Positions 12,438 to 20,677 of a stretch of DNA of 22,803 bases are shown here, one piece after another (the first letter of the stretch is position 1; every line of letters begins with the position of its first letter). The notes under the pieces were generated by a model, which had not been told where the DNA came from, searched no databases, and saw nothing but the letters and a program-made list of their open reading frames with translations. The position numbers and the translations under genes are program-made. Source of the DNA: Candidatus Woesearchaeota archaeon (lineage in GTDB: Archaea; Nanobdellota; Nanobdellia; Woesearchaeales; GW2011-AR9); the NCBI GenBank assembly GCA_016188105.1, contig JACPIL010000037.1, positions 1 to 22,803 of the forward strand, read 5' to 3'.

Positions 12438-14723
12438 GTGTTTCATAAAGAGGTGTTATATGGCTGGTATATCCTGGTTTTTCTTGTAGCAGGATTAATG
12501 CTGATCAACCCATTATCCTCCCCGACTGGAGAGGCTGTTTACACTGAGACTAATGCAGAAAAAGTGTGGGATTTTAGCAATATCTCAGAATATGATTATA
12601 ATTCTTCTATTCTACTCAACTCAACGATCCAATTAAAGCCAATTACTAACACTAACACCACTACTATTCAGGAGATCAATGAATCTGAGTTACTTTTTGC
12701 AACAGAATACGATACGAATAATGATGAAGATGAAGAAGAAGAAGATGACGATGGAGATCAAGAAGATAATGACGAAGATGAAGAAGATGATAAAAAAGCT
12801 AAGGGTAATGATGATAAAAGTAAAAATGTTACCCTTAAATTGCAAAGCTTGGAACAAGGATCAGTGGAGCTAAAAGATAAGTCAGTAATTGAAATAAAAC
12901 TGAACCATCAACTGCAAAACAATGATCAGCTTTCCTTCTATATTTTAGGCGGCACCGACAACGGAAACATTTATCTCTGCGAAAAAAAAGAAGGGTGTAG
13001 TATTCCCGTCTACGGAAGTCTTGCTCTACCCAGCGATGTTTCTGCTGCTTGGTATAATCTCACCATCTCTGGAATGGCTGAGTCGACTGATACTTTTTTC
13101 ATTAACTCTCCAGATAAAATAGAAATTGATATGATAAAAGGATACAAAAAGAGTACTAGAAATGAGACCACTACTTCTCTTTCCTATCCTTCCTCCGCTT
13201 CTCTTCAGACTGTTGATCTACAGCCGGCAGATTGGGAAAGCTGGAAAACGTTTTCGAAAGTAGAGCAGCTCAATCAACAGCAAGTTCAGTACGAATACTC
13301 AACTGATTCTGGATCTTCTTGGAATCTTGTCCCTGCTGACGGCGATTTTACTTCTATAATAGAGAATAAAGTGAGATTTAAAACTACTCTTTTTTCCAAC
13401 ACTTTTGAAACACCAATTGTAAATTTGATAAAATTAACTTATAACACTATTCCGGTTTGCGCTGAAAATTGGACTGCTCAATACGGCACCTGCTTGGTGA
13501 ACAATTCTAAATCAAAATCATATCTAGATGCCAATGTATGCGGTACTAGTTCCGCTTTGCCTTCTGACAATGGGACGTATATAGCTTGTGATTACTGCGC
13601 CTTGTTTAATTGTTCAGGCTCAGTTATAAAAGAATCTCTAGCTGAAGTACATGGAAATAAGACCATCTATGTTGTTGATGCTGTTGCCGAAGCTAATACT
13701 AAATTAGAGATGGAAGCAGCAAATTCCACCAACGTGGAAATAATAGAATATAATCATGATATTAAGAATGGGACTTCTTCTTCTACCTCTCTTAATCGCT
13801 ACATTTCCTTAGAATCAGATGATCTTGTTTCTTCAGTTACCATCAGTTTGTATTACCAAGACCTAGAATTAACTAATAACAATATTGACGAAAATACGCT
13901 TACTATTCAATACTACAATGAGACTAGCCAACAGTGGGAAGTGTTGTCGTCCACGGTTAATATCTCTGAGAATTATGTTTCCACTACTATGCCGCATATG
14001 AGTTTCTATGGCTTATTTGGTGAACAACCTAATGCGCCAGCTGATTCAGCCTCCACCACCTCTTCTGGTCTAACTGGACGCAGCGGTGGCGGGGGAGGAG
14101 CAGATACGGATACCAGCCCTAAAACTCCAACCCTTGCAGTCAGTCAAACCGTATTGTCAACGCAAAGTCAAAATCCTCCCGCTTACTTTTCTCCCCCTAG
14201 CAGTGAACTATCCTGTGATTATGTAGTAGAAATGATTCTTCCTGATCAATTAGAAATGAGACAAGATGAGCTTTATCAAGGAGAAATTCTCAATACTGGA
14301 ACCTGTAAAATTGCAGAATTAAAATTAGAGTTAAGTAGCGAACTGCAGCCCATGGTAGATCTTTCCGTACTGGACTCACTTTCTCTTTCACCCGGCAATA
14401 AAACTAATTTTATACTTATTAGAAAAGAAGCATCTGAGACTGATTTATTTTCAGCCACGAGTCATGTGATCAGTTCATTTAAAGCAGATCCCATAGTCTC
14501 AGGCTATATCATTTTGGAAGGACATGATGATCAAGAAAAGGTCTTTAGAAAAGAATTACCCCTAAAAATAATCATGAAGAGTAACTTCCAGCAAAAAGAT
14601 TTAATCATCACTAGTTTGCTCACAGTAACCATCCTGCTCCTCATAGCACGATCATTTTTGTTCCCTAAAGAAAAGAAAAAGAAAAATCAAGAGCGAACGC
14701 TTCATGACTTCCGCAAGCTTTAA
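12438..14723 (+). CDS. Large acidic cell-surface protein with two membrane ends
   Basis: This 761-residue protein starts at a GTG lying about 25 bases after a TATA-like TGTTTAAAAAC (12408-12417), so it is probably leaderless. Residues 9-25 are a hydrophobic signal/anchor. Residues about 92-126 are a highly acidic Asp/Glu/Lys run. A large extracellular part follows, with many N-x-S/T sites and beta-type sequence (SVTISLYYQDLELTNNNIDENTLTI). A GRSGGGGGAD linker at about 545 precedes a domain of about 120 residues and a C-terminal membrane segment (about 728-748) ending in a lysine-rich cytosolic tail. The paired anchors and glycosylation sites suggest a surface-layer or adhesion protein. I cannot name a family. 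Confidence 0.8.
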   Translation: MFHKEVLYGWYILVFLVAGLMLINPLSSPTGEAVYTETNAEKVWDFSNISEYDYNSSILLNSTIQLKPITNTNTTTIQEINESELLFATEYDTNNDEDEEEEDDDGDQEDNDEDEEDDKKAKGNDDKSKNVTLKLQSLEQGSVELKDKSVIEIKLNHQLQNNDQLSFYILGGTDNGNIYLCEKKEGCSIPVYGSLALPSDVSAAWYNLTISGMAESTDTFFINSPDKIEIDMIKGYKKSTRNETTTSLSYPSSASLQTVDLQPADWESWKTFSKVEQLNQQQVQYEYSTDSGSSWNLVPADGDFTSIIENKVRFKTTLFSNTFETPIVNLIKLTYNTIPVCAENWTAQYGTCLVNNSKSKSYLDANVCGTSSALPSDNGTYIACDYCALFNCSGSVIKESLAEVHGNKTIYVVDAVAEANTKLEMEAANSTNVEIIEYNHDIKNGTSSSTSLNRYISLESDDLVSSVTISLYYQDLELTNNNIDENTLTIQYYNETSQQWEVLSSTVNISENYVSTTMPHMSFYGLFGEQPNAPADSASTTSSGLTGRSGGGGGADTDTSPKTPTLAVSQTVLSTQSQNPPAYFSPPSSELSCDYVVEMILPDQLEMRQDELYQGEILNTGTCKIAELKLELSSELQPMVDLSVLDSLSLSPGNKTNFILIRKEASETDLFSATSHVISSFKADPIVSGYIILEGHDDQEKVFRKELPLKIIMKSNFQQKDLIITSLLTVTILLLIARSFLFPKEKKKKNQERTLHDFRKL

Positions 14724-14764
14724 ATACCTGAAAGATTTGATTGTAACCTAAGTATTCAAAAAAG

Positions 14765-14851
14765 ATGTTTCAAAAAGAGGTAAGCAAGGACAAACTCCTT
14801 TTTACCATCCTTTTAAGTGCAAAAAGCGTTAAAAAGAGGTGTAGCGGATGA
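14765..14851 (+). CDS. Possible 28-residue leader peptide before a pilin gene
   Basis: An ATG opens a 28-codon frame beginning MFQKEVSKDKLLF and ending at TGA inside the pilin start (GGATGAGA). Its stop and the pilin start overlap as ATGA. The codons AAA GAG GT resemble a ribosome-binding site. A translated leader that couples to the pilin by re-initiation is possible, but the pilin has its own AAAGAGGTG site 13 bases before its ATG. The frame could equally be chance. Confidence 0.3.
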   Translation: MFQKEVSKDKLLFTILLSAKSVKKRCSG

Positions 14852-15417
14852 GATTTAATAAGAAAGGTTCTCTGGAACTTTCCATTCAAGCTATAGTTAT
14901 TGTAGTCATTGCGTTTACTGTTCTCGGTTTAGGTCTAGGCTTTGTAAAATCGCAGCTAGGTGGTTTGCAAAAGACTGCTTCTGAGGTTCAATCAAAGATT
15001 AAAGAACAAATCCTCGAAGACATGCGTGTTTCTGGGAAAAAAGTGTCAGTCACTTCACAGATCACCCTGGAAAGGGGCAACCAAGTTATTGAAAATGTAG
15101 GTATTGTTAATACCGGATTAAGCGAAAAAGTGTTTGGCATTAAAATAAATTTTGTGAAGAAACAGAACCCAGATGGGTCACCGGCCGATTCTGAAGCTTC
15201 AAAAGAGGAAATTAATTTTTTTTACAGTGATGAAGTAGGTAAGCGGTTGTCTCCAACAGCAGGCGATGTACTTCCTATAACTATTTCAGCTAAAAGCGGT
15301 GCGGCTGGAAATTATCTCTATAAAGTTGATGTTTATTCGTGTCCCGCTCCTGCCCTTGAGCCAGGAACAGACTGTGAATTATATGACACCAGAAGCTTCT
15401 TCGTACGGGTGGCATAA
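14848..15417 (+). CDS. Pilin-like protein with class III signal peptide
   Basis: This 189-residue protein has the short basic start MRFNKKG, then SLELSIQ and a 20-residue hydrophobic helix (AIVIVVIAFTVLGLGLGFV). This is the layout of archaeal type IV pilins and archaellins cleaved after KKG by the prepilin peptidase. The rest is a mainly beta extracellular domain with one Cys pair near the end (YSCPAP, GTDCELY). It has an AAAGAGGTG ribosome-binding site. It shares length and a GKKV...RG...NT motif with the protein at 17631, so the two are probable paralogs. The next gene follows 13 bases later with its own ribosome-binding site. Confidence 0.82.
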   Translation: MRFNKKGSLELSIQAIVIVVIAFTVLGLGLGFVKSQLGGLQKTASEVQSKIKEQILEDMRVSGKKVSVTSQITLERGNQVIENVGIVNTGLSEKVFGIKINFVKKQNPDGSPADSEASKEEINFFYSDEVGKRLSPTAGDVLPITISAKSGAAGNYLYKVDVYSCPAPALEPGTDCELYDTRSFFVRVA

Positions 15418-15430
15418 AGAGGTACATACC

Positions 15431-15670
15431 ATGGCAAAACAATCATCCAACGGAAAGAGACACTTATCAGAAGCGCAGGAATTTGAAATCATGAAGTTAG
15501 TCTTAGATAAATTTCTTTGGTTAGGTTTTATTGTGATGGGCTGGGGAATGTATCTTTCCTTAACTTCTGAAAGCATCTTAGAAGGCATCTGGCATCTCCT
15601 TGCTGGCGCAGTCTTGCTGCTCATATTCTTAGTGATCATTATCAGAGAATATGAAATTGTGAAAAAGTAA
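15431..15670 (+). CDS. Small two-helix membrane protein, 79 aa
   Basis: The ATG at 15431 follows an AAAGAGGT site; the longer in-frame extension overlaps the pilin gene and is rejected. The product has a hydrophilic N-terminus (about 25 residues) and two membrane segments (about 28-45 and 54-73) ending in a charged REYEIVKK tail. It is 13 bases downstream of the pilin gene on the same strand, so it is probably co-expressed. It could assist pilin assembly or anchoring, but no family is recognised. Confidence 0.75.
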   Translation: MAKQSSNGKRHLSEAQEFEIMKLVLDKFLWLGFIVMGWGMYLSLTSESILEGIWHLLAGAVLLLIFLVIIIREYEIVKK

Positions 15671-15742
15671 TTTTTTCTTTCCTTATTCTCCTCTTTCATA
15701 ATTTTTATAAACAGCTCTCGGGATGACCTATTTTTGATCTTT

Positions 15743-16240
15743 ATGTCTTTCCACTACGATTTTAATGATCCTAACTTGATCTCTTCTTATCTAGAGCAAG
15801 CTCTTCCTCAGGCAGGTTTAGAGCACGATAGGAAAAAGTTTGTTATAGGCCATCATGGTGGCATGGGATACCGGCTGTTTTCCATCGGCTTTAGGTATTG
15901 GGATTGTAGTAAGGCGAATGTCGCTACTTATAATGATCTACAACAGACTCGAGATTATTTTGCTGTAATCAGTACGTATATTGAGACTGCTAGAGCGTAT
16001 GCTCAAGAAAAAGGATTCGGTTTGATCTCAATACTTCCTACCAATATTGGAGACCGCTTAACCACTTTTGATCGCTTTTCCTCTTTTCATTCTACTGGAA
16101 TAGGAGAAGTACGTCTCGAATCGCTTGAACGCTTGGAAGGCTTTTTAAGAATGATCAAAGAAGGAAAACCGGCCTTAGAAGAACGATATCAGAAAGTAAC
16201 CTCCTCCGCCAAAGATTTATTTGATCATTTTACAGCATAA
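15743..16240 (+). CDS. Hypothetical protein, 165 aa
   Basis: The ATG at 15743 gives MSFHYDFNDPNLISSYLEQALPQAGLEHDRKK. A TTG three codons earlier is also possible, since the TATA box TTTTTATAAAC (near 15703-15713) is at the leaderless distance from it. The protein is soluble, with mixed helix and strand and no cysteine cluster or signal peptide. Conserved-looking patches are VIGHHGGMGYRLFSIGFRYWD and LPTNIGDRLTTFDRF. The histidine/glycine patch could belong to an enzyme, but I recognise none. It is convergent with the lipoprotein gene at 16268. Confidence 0.65.
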   Translation: MSFHYDFNDPNLISSYLEQALPQAGLEHDRKKFVIGHHGGMGYRLFSIGFRYWDCSKANVATYNDLQQTRDYFAVISTYIETARAYAQEKGFGLISILPTNIGDRLTTFDRFSSFHSTGIGEVRLESLERLEGFLRMIKEGKPALEERYQKVTSSAKDLFDHFTA

Positions 16241-16267
16241 AATTCTGAGATAATATTCTAAATTTTT

Positions 16268-17530
16268 CTATTCACACTTCACTTCCACATAATCTATCTC
16301 AAGCAAATCATCAAATCCTGAAGTCAACTGCAACAAACTAACCTCCCGATTGCAAGGGAGGCTGGCTACCGTTCCATTTACAGACACAGAAAGTGTTCCA
16401 GGGAGTTTGTAAAAAGAGATATAATTTTCTAAGCCACCATCTATACCGCGTAGTATTGCGGTTTCGTTGCCGCAAGTAAGTTCTCCGACATCATCAACGA
16501 GATACAAGTTGATTCCGTCCCCTAAAGTAATTGCTCCACCATCAACAATGCCATACAATTTCACACTTTTATCTGCACAGGAATTGAGATAATTATTTGG
16601 GGTGGTAATTGATGATCCATTAGGTAGAGAAATCCAGCCATTATTTACTGTTATGCCGACATTATCATTAGCGTACCATTTGTTTGTATCTAATGCAGTT
16701 CCATCAAATTCGTCGCAGAAAAGCAATCCTGGACAATCGCTGCTATTTTGTTCATCATTATTATTATTATTATCATTCCCGCCGCTTCCTGTACTTCCGC
16801 TACCGTAATCATCACCTCCTTGATTACTTCCCGCATCGCTACCACATTTTCCATCAAAATTAATATCTAAAGCTGCAAGCGTGGTAGTCGGCGTTTGAAA
16901 CCCATAGTTAGCTGAGATAAAAACATACATATTTGCAACTGCTCCCGGGGGAAGTTTTTCTTCTATATAAGTTACTCCTTCATCAAAATCATCCTCAGCA
17001 ATTCCGAAGGTTTCTATAATTCCTAGTCTCTTAATCAAAAATGCTCCCGGTTTTATCAGCGTACGCATATTATCTCTGTTTAAACATCCAGTATAATCCC
17101 AATTTGCTTCTGCCCAAGAAAAAAAAGTTTCCGCTCCAGGTTTAGATTGTTCTTTCTGAAAACTATCGTGTAAGATTTGCAAAGGAGCAGGAGTTATAGA
17201 GTAGGTATGATCACTATTGTGGAGAGAGATATACAACTGTGGTGCATGTCCTTCACTGGAGATAAAAAAACCTTCTGAAAACACATTATCAAAATAAAGC
17301 ACTGAAGCATTCTCAACTGGTTTGTCAAATGCAGTAACTTCAACCTCTACTTCTTCTTCCGTTTGGCCTGGCGGAACATTCTTTTCAACAAAATTAGCTA
17401 TCCCCTCACTATCGGTTACTGCCTCAGAGATAGTTACCCCATTAAGATCGATAGAATAATTCTCGCTGGTGCATGCGGCATTGCCTGCCAGTGCAAGTAA
17501 TCCTATCTTCACTTTTTTCTCTAATGACAT
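16268..17530 (-). CDS. Putative lipoprotein with lectin-like C-terminal domain
   Basis: This 420-residue exported protein has an N-terminal signal (LLALAGNAAC, Cys20 a possible lipid site). A GAGGTG ribosome-binding site precedes the ATG. The first domain (about 25-230) contains NVPPGQTEEEVEVEVTAFDKPVENASVLYF and a pilus-subunit-like or beta-sandwich pattern. A disordered Gly/Asp/Asn/Ser linker (about 235-266) leads to a C-terminal domain beginning LFCDEFDGTALDTNKW. The DEFDG...W pattern is typical of concanavalin-like (LamG/GH16-related) domains that bind sugars; no catalytic E-x-D-x-x-E motif is visible. It may be a surface carbohydrate-binding protein. Confidence 0.75.
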   Translation of the reverse strand: MSLEKKVKIGLLALAGNAACTSENYSIDLNGVTISEAVTDSEGIANFVEKNVPPGQTEEEVEVEVTAFDKPVENASVLYFDNVFSEGFFISSEGHAPQLYISLHNSDHTYSITPAPLQILHDSFQKEQSKPGAETFFSWAEANWDYTGCLNRDNMRTLIKPGAFLIKRLGIIETFGIAEDDFDEGVTYIEEKLPPGAVANMYVFISANYGFQTPTTTLAALDINFDGKCGSDAGSNQGGDDYGSGSTGSGGNDNNNNNDEQNSSDCPGLLFCDEFDGTALDTNKWYANDNVGITVNNGWISLPNGSSITTPNNYLNSCADKSVKLYGIVDGGAITLGDGINLYLVDDVGELTCGNETAILRGIDGGLENYISFYKLPGTLSVSVNGTVASLPCNREVSLLQLTSGFDDLLEIDYVEVKCE

Positions 17531-17598
17531 CGATTTTCACCTCACCAAGAGATTAATATAGATACAGTTGTAAGCTACAAGGAAACCTCGTCAAAATG

Positions 17599-17608
17599 TT
17601 TATAAAGA
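17599..17608 (+). promoter_or_regulatory. TATA box of the pilin-like gene at 17631
   Basis: TTTATAAAGA is centred about 27 bases before the ATG, indicating a leaderless transcript for the second pilin-like gene. Confidence 0.6.
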
Positions 17609-17630
17609 CTATTTTCTTCGCACCTATAGC

Positions 17631-18197
17631 ATGAAAAAGAGACACCATAATAGCAATACCCGAGGAGCTATTGGTTTATCCGTTGAAACTTTAGTCATCA
17701 TTATCATCTCTTTAGTCATTCTTGCAGGAGGAATCACCTTAATCTACCAATTTATTTCTGGTGCGGAAGAAATAAAAGGACAGCTCGATCAAAAAACGCA
17801 AGACGAATTAGAACGCCTCTTAGTCAGTCAGGGAAAAAAAGTTGCGCTACCTTTACATGTTGCCACTATTGGAAGAGGCGACAGCCATGTCTTTGGTTTG
17901 GGAATTTTAAACACTCTTGATATTACCAAACCTTTTTACATTCAGATTGCCCTTAACAAAGTAGTTGATGAAGCCGAACAAGATATCACTAATCAAGTGG
18001 ATCTGCAGCAAGTTCAAAGTTGGGTTTTTTATGATAGTGGTGCATTATCTATCAACAGCAATGACAACCATAAAGAAGCCTTATTAGTACAAGTTCCGAA
18101 AGATGCGATAAAAGGCCAGTATATTTTTGTAGCAACGGTTGTTGTTGATAACGCAGCGTATGGAAATCCTCAAACCTTTGTAGTGAATGTGATTTGA
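17631..18197 (+). CDS. Second pilin-like protein
   Basis: This 188-residue protein has a basic N-terminus (MKKRHHNSNTRG), then AIGLSVE and a hydrophobic helix (TLVIIIISLVILAGGITLIYQF). It is again a class III-type signal, with possible cleavage after Gly12 or Gly15. The extracellular part has the GKKV...GRG...LGILNT pattern also seen in the 14848 protein and ends in beta sequence (QTFVVNVI). It contains no cysteine. It has its own promoter, separate from the other pilin. The two may be major and minor subunits of one filament; this is inference. Confidence 0.78.
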   Translation: MKKRHHNSNTRGAIGLSVETLVIIIISLVILAGGITLIYQFISGAEEIKGQLDQKTQDELERLLVSQGKKVALPLHVATIGRGDSHVFGLGILNTLDITKPFYIQIALNKVVDEAEQDITNQVDLQQVQSWVFYDSGALSINSNDNHKEALLVQVPKDAIKGQYIFVATVVVDNAAYGNPQTFVVNVI

Positions 18198-18204
18198 AAA
18201 GAAG

Positions 18205-18444
18205 TCAAGAAAGATATTTGTCACAGCATTCACAATAATTACTCCCCATACCTCGATATTCAACTACGGGGTGATCACATTCTTCAGGAGTAACTTGCGC
18301 TGTTTTATATAATTGTACAATTCCAGCCCGCAACATTTTTCTTCCATCTTCAAGTTTTTTTGTAGAATCTCTTAATTTCTCTTGGGAATTTAATATCTCT
18401 CTCTCGGCTTCCAGTAAATTAGATATGTCTGGTAAATTTCCCAT
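18205..18444 (-). CDS. Small coiled-coil protein with C-terminal metal site
   Basis: The 79-residue product has a helical first half with heptad-like leucines (LLEAEREILNSQEKLRDSTKKLEDG). The C-terminal part has Cys56, His58, Cys71, Cys73 and Cys74 (ECDHP, YCECCDKYLS), a likely zinc site. It starts two bases after the tpiA stop, so it is the last gene of the five-gene minus-strand operon. The family is unknown to me; a small regulatory or adaptor protein is possible. Confidence 0.7.
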   Translation of the reverse strand: MGNLPDISNLLEAEREILNSQEKLRDSTKKLEDGRKMLRAGIVQLYKTAQVTPEECDHPVVEYRGMGSNYCECCDKYLS

Positions 18445-18446
18445 AC

Positions 18447-19103
18447 CTATCCCAACAATTCTCTCAAAAACTTAGCAGGATCTTTCGCTTTTGGCACCGC
18501 ATGGCCAATTAACACCCCTTTTGCTCCAAGCTGCAATGCTTTTATGATATCCTCTCGAGATTGTATGCCCGCGCCACAAAGAACTTTGGTCTTAGGACTG
18601 ATTTTACTGACCAGCTTCACTGCTTTAGCAATAACTTCTGGTTTAGCCTTGGTTACAGAAATATTGCCGCCGATCAATTCTGGCGGTTCATAGGCAAGAT
18701 AATCTGGAGCTAGTTGTGTAACTTTATGAACTTCCGTTAAAGATGAAGCACAAATCACTACCACTAATTTATTTCGTTTGCAATCCTTCACGATCTTCTT
18801 GAGTATAGAGAAAGGAATTTTTCGCTCAGAGTGATTCAGAAGTGTCCCCTTTACACCTATTTCCTTCAGTTCCTGAGCAGAAACTTTTCCTGTAAATGGT
18901 CCTAAACCGGCTAGATCAGTGTGCTGTGAAAATACTTTCAATAAAGTTCCAGCTGCAACTTCTTCAAGGGTAGGTAATGAGGGCGCAATAACAATCTCGT
19001 ATTTTTTTGAACGAACTTTCTCTAGTCTTTTTGCTAAAAGAAGCGCTTTTTTTCCGGTTGTTTCTGGATAGGTTTTAAAATTCAATAAGATAAGCGATTT
19101 CAT
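18447..19103 (-). CDS. tpiA: Triosephosphate isomerase, archaeal type
   Basis: This 218-residue TIM-barrel enzyme interconverts dihydroxyacetone phosphate and glyceraldehyde 3-phosphate. The catalytic residues are Lys10 (LNFKTY), His91 (LLNHSER) and Glu139 (AYEPPELIGG). The phosphate-binding GAGI and VLIGHA loops are at the C-terminal side. The length matches the short archaeal tetrameric form (about 220-225) rather than the bacterial form of about 250. The start overlaps the stop of the upstream small membrane gene as ATGA, so it is translationally coupled within an operon of surface and membrane genes, an unusual place for a glycolytic gene. Confidence 0.95.
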   Translation of the reverse strand: MKSLILLNFKTYPETTGKKALLLAKRLEKVRSKKYEIVIAPSLPTLEEVAAGTLLKVFSQHTDLAGLGPFTGKVSAQELKEIGVKGTLLNHSERKIPFSILKKIVKDCKRNKLVVVICASSLTEVHKVTQLAPDYLAYEPPELIGGNISVTKAKPEVIAKAVKLVSKISPKTKVLCGAGIQSREDIIKALQLGAKGVLIGHAVPKAKDPAKFLRELLG

Positions 19104-19285
19104 TTTCGTTTAACTTCCTTTTTAAGTTGATTTAAAGTTTTGAAAAGGTATCCTAACACTACGATAATTAAAATTGCTGGAAGCAGAAATAAGAACAGAT
19201 TAAATACCAATACCAGGATTACGATTGCAAATATAATCATAACAAGAATAGTAATCCAAGCCTTAATTCCGGTTACCACATACAT
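19100..19285 (-). CDS. Small membrane protein, 61 aa
   Basis: Two hydrophobic segments (about 9-28 and 30-48) separated by a short turn are followed by a basic tail (KTLNQLKKEVKRK). The gene overlaps the end of the upstream DUF1461-like gene by 23 bases and the start of tpiA by four. No family is recognised. The tight overlaps support it as a real operon member. Confidence 0.7.
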   Translation of the reverse strand: MYVVTGIKAWITILVMIIFAIVILVLVFNLFLFLLPAILIIVVLGYLFKTLNQLKKEVKRK

Positions 19286-19844
19286 GCTTAAGGTAATACC
19301 CTAGAAGTATAAAAAGTATTCCCAAAAATAATGTTAATACCAAGATATTTCTGCTGATGCTGACAAAGAAGTCTAAGGGGAAAGTCTGAATCAGTAAGGA
19401 ATCAGCAGCAAAGATCCAGTTACCTTGCGGAAAAAAAAGCTTATGGAATACTGTAAATACAAAGTCAAAGAAAAAGAAAGAAGTGATTCCAATCACTAAC
19501 ATTGCTGCAACTACTATTTTGCCGCCATAATCAAAAAGCTGGTTCAGAAACTTCTTATCCTTTCTATAGTGGATCACAGTTATAATCATCACAAAAAGTA
19601 GCGCATACAAAAAATATTCAGCATAATCCATCACTTGTTTGACGTCTTGTAGATGGGAAGCTTCCGCTTCAGTAAATCCAGCTTGTAGTCCCCCTTTTCC
19701 ATCTAAAAAATCAAAAACATTTTCCTGTGCAGGGGTAGTATTTGTAAATAGAAGAACTGCTTTGTATGAAAGTAACAATAAAAAAAACAGTAAAAGTGCG
19801 CTAAAAATAAAAACCATGCTCTTTTTATTATTATTCATGATCAT
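19263..19844 (-). CDS. DUF1461-like integral membrane protein
   Basis: This 193-residue protein has about four membrane helices. The family signature is visible as FVFTVFHKLFFPQGNWIFAADSLLIQTFP (given here in pieces: VFHKLFFPQGNW, then SLLIQTFPLDFF), with the extracellular loop after the first helix carrying FLDGKGGLQAGFTEAEASHL. DUF1461 (TIGR01906) proteins have unknown function and occur in bacteria and archaea. The start ATG overlaps the stop of the lysozyme-like gene (ATGA), and its end overlaps the next gene. Confidence 0.85.
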   Translation of the reverse strand: MIMNNNKKSMVFIFSALLLFFLLLLSYKAVLLFTNTTPAQENVFDFLDGKGGLQAGFTEAEASHLQDVKQVMDYAEYFLYALLFVMIITVIHYRKDKKFLNQLFDYGGKIVVAAMLVIGITSFFFFDFVFTVFHKLFFPQGNWIFAADSLLIQTFPLDFFVSISRNILVLTLFLGILFILLGYYLKHVCGNRN

Positions 19845-20635
19845 GATTTATAAAATTCGTATTTCTCCATATATTTTCCTTTCAAAGATTCAAATGACCG
19901 CGCATTTCTCTGCCTGCGATAATATCCTACTGCCTTTCCCTTCTTATCGTAATACGGCAGGGAAGCCCAGGTTCTTGCTAGTTTTTTCCAGACTGGTTTG
20001 AAATTTCCATTTTGTATAGCTAACTCTAGCATCTCTTGACTGACCCCATTTTGTTTTTGTACCACATAGATTCCTGCTTCATCCTGGGAATCAGGCGTTA
20101 TATCCTTAAACAAGCCACAACTCTCATCGTTATTTGGCCCGCAATTTTTTAACCTTCGAAGTCCGTCATAGGTCTCTTCCATCCATTGCAACGCTCCAGC
20201 CGCGGTAGAGGCTCTGGCCCGGTTATGCCATTTTACTTTTATTCTGGGATGGTCACTAAAGCCAATAAAATAATTTCCTGGACATTTCTCGAACTTACCA
20301 CCGTAGCGATTGTGCTTGTCTTCCACTACTTCGCCAGCAACTAAAACTTGGTATGGGCTAATCCCGTCTAAACATGGTTCTAGCGTATACTCTGCCCAAG
20401 AGATAGTGTCTAACAATGCTTTATATTCCGGCGACAAAGAATCAAAATAGGTTTTTACATTTATTTTAGTAAGCTCTTCGGTAATGGCATTTTGAGAAAC
20501 ATTTTTTTGCTGAGTCACAGCTTCTTCTAAGAATGATTCTGGTTTTTCTGTCAGAGGAATATAATCTGGAGGCGGAGTATAGGGTTGAGTATTACATGAT
20601 AGCGCCAATACCACAGAAACTAAACTCCTCTTCAT
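19841..20635 (-). CDS. Lambda-endolysin-like lytic transglycosylase, putative lipoprotein
   Basis: This 264-residue protein has a signal with a weak lipobox (LALSC, Cys14), a Pro/Thr/Glu linker to about residue 65, then a lysozyme-fold domain. It matches the phage lambda R (endolysin) pattern: a catalytic Glu in ISWAEYT (Glu82), FSDHPRI (compare FADHPR), STAAGALQW (compare STAAGRYQF), TPDSQDEAG (compare SPxSQDxVA) and a final VGYYRRQ. The known reaction is cleavage of murein glycan strands. Archaea of this kind are not expected to have murein, so the target could be bacterial cell walls. It is the first gene of a five-gene overlapping operon, with a TATA box at 20659-20670. Confidence 0.85.
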   Translation of the reverse strand: MKRSLVSVVLALSCNTQPYTPPPDYIPLTEKPESFLEEAVTQQKNVSQNAITEELTKINVKTYFDSLSPEYKALLDTISWAEYTLEPCLDGISPYQVLVAGEVVEDKHNRYGGKFEKCPGNYFIGFSDHPRIKVKWHNRARASTAAGALQWMEETYDGLRRLKNCGPNNDESCGLFKDITPDSQDEAGIYVVQKQNGVSQEMLELAIQNGNFKPVWKKLARTWASLPYYDKKGKAVGYYRRQRNARSFESLKGKYMEKYEFYKS

Positions 20636-20658
20636 CTAGGTAAAGAAGAAAGAAGGTA

Positions 20659-20670
20659 CTTATATAGATT
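20659..20670 (-). promoter_or_regulatory. TATA box of the lysozyme-tpiA operon
   Basis: AATCTATATAAG on the minus strand is centred about 29 bases before the ATG at 20635. It lies between the end of the unknown membrane protein gene and the operon, so the operon has its own start. Confidence 0.6.
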
Positions 20671-20677
20671 TAGGAAT

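Noticed and set aside
12679..12873. Met/Lys-rich plus-strand frame
   Set aside because: It is the shifted-frame shadow of the GAT/GAA-rich acidic stretch of the surface protein.
16735..16805. Short repeats of ATT/GGC-type triplets
   Set aside because: They encode the Asn/Gly/Ser linker of the lipoprotein and are simple low-complexity coding sequence.
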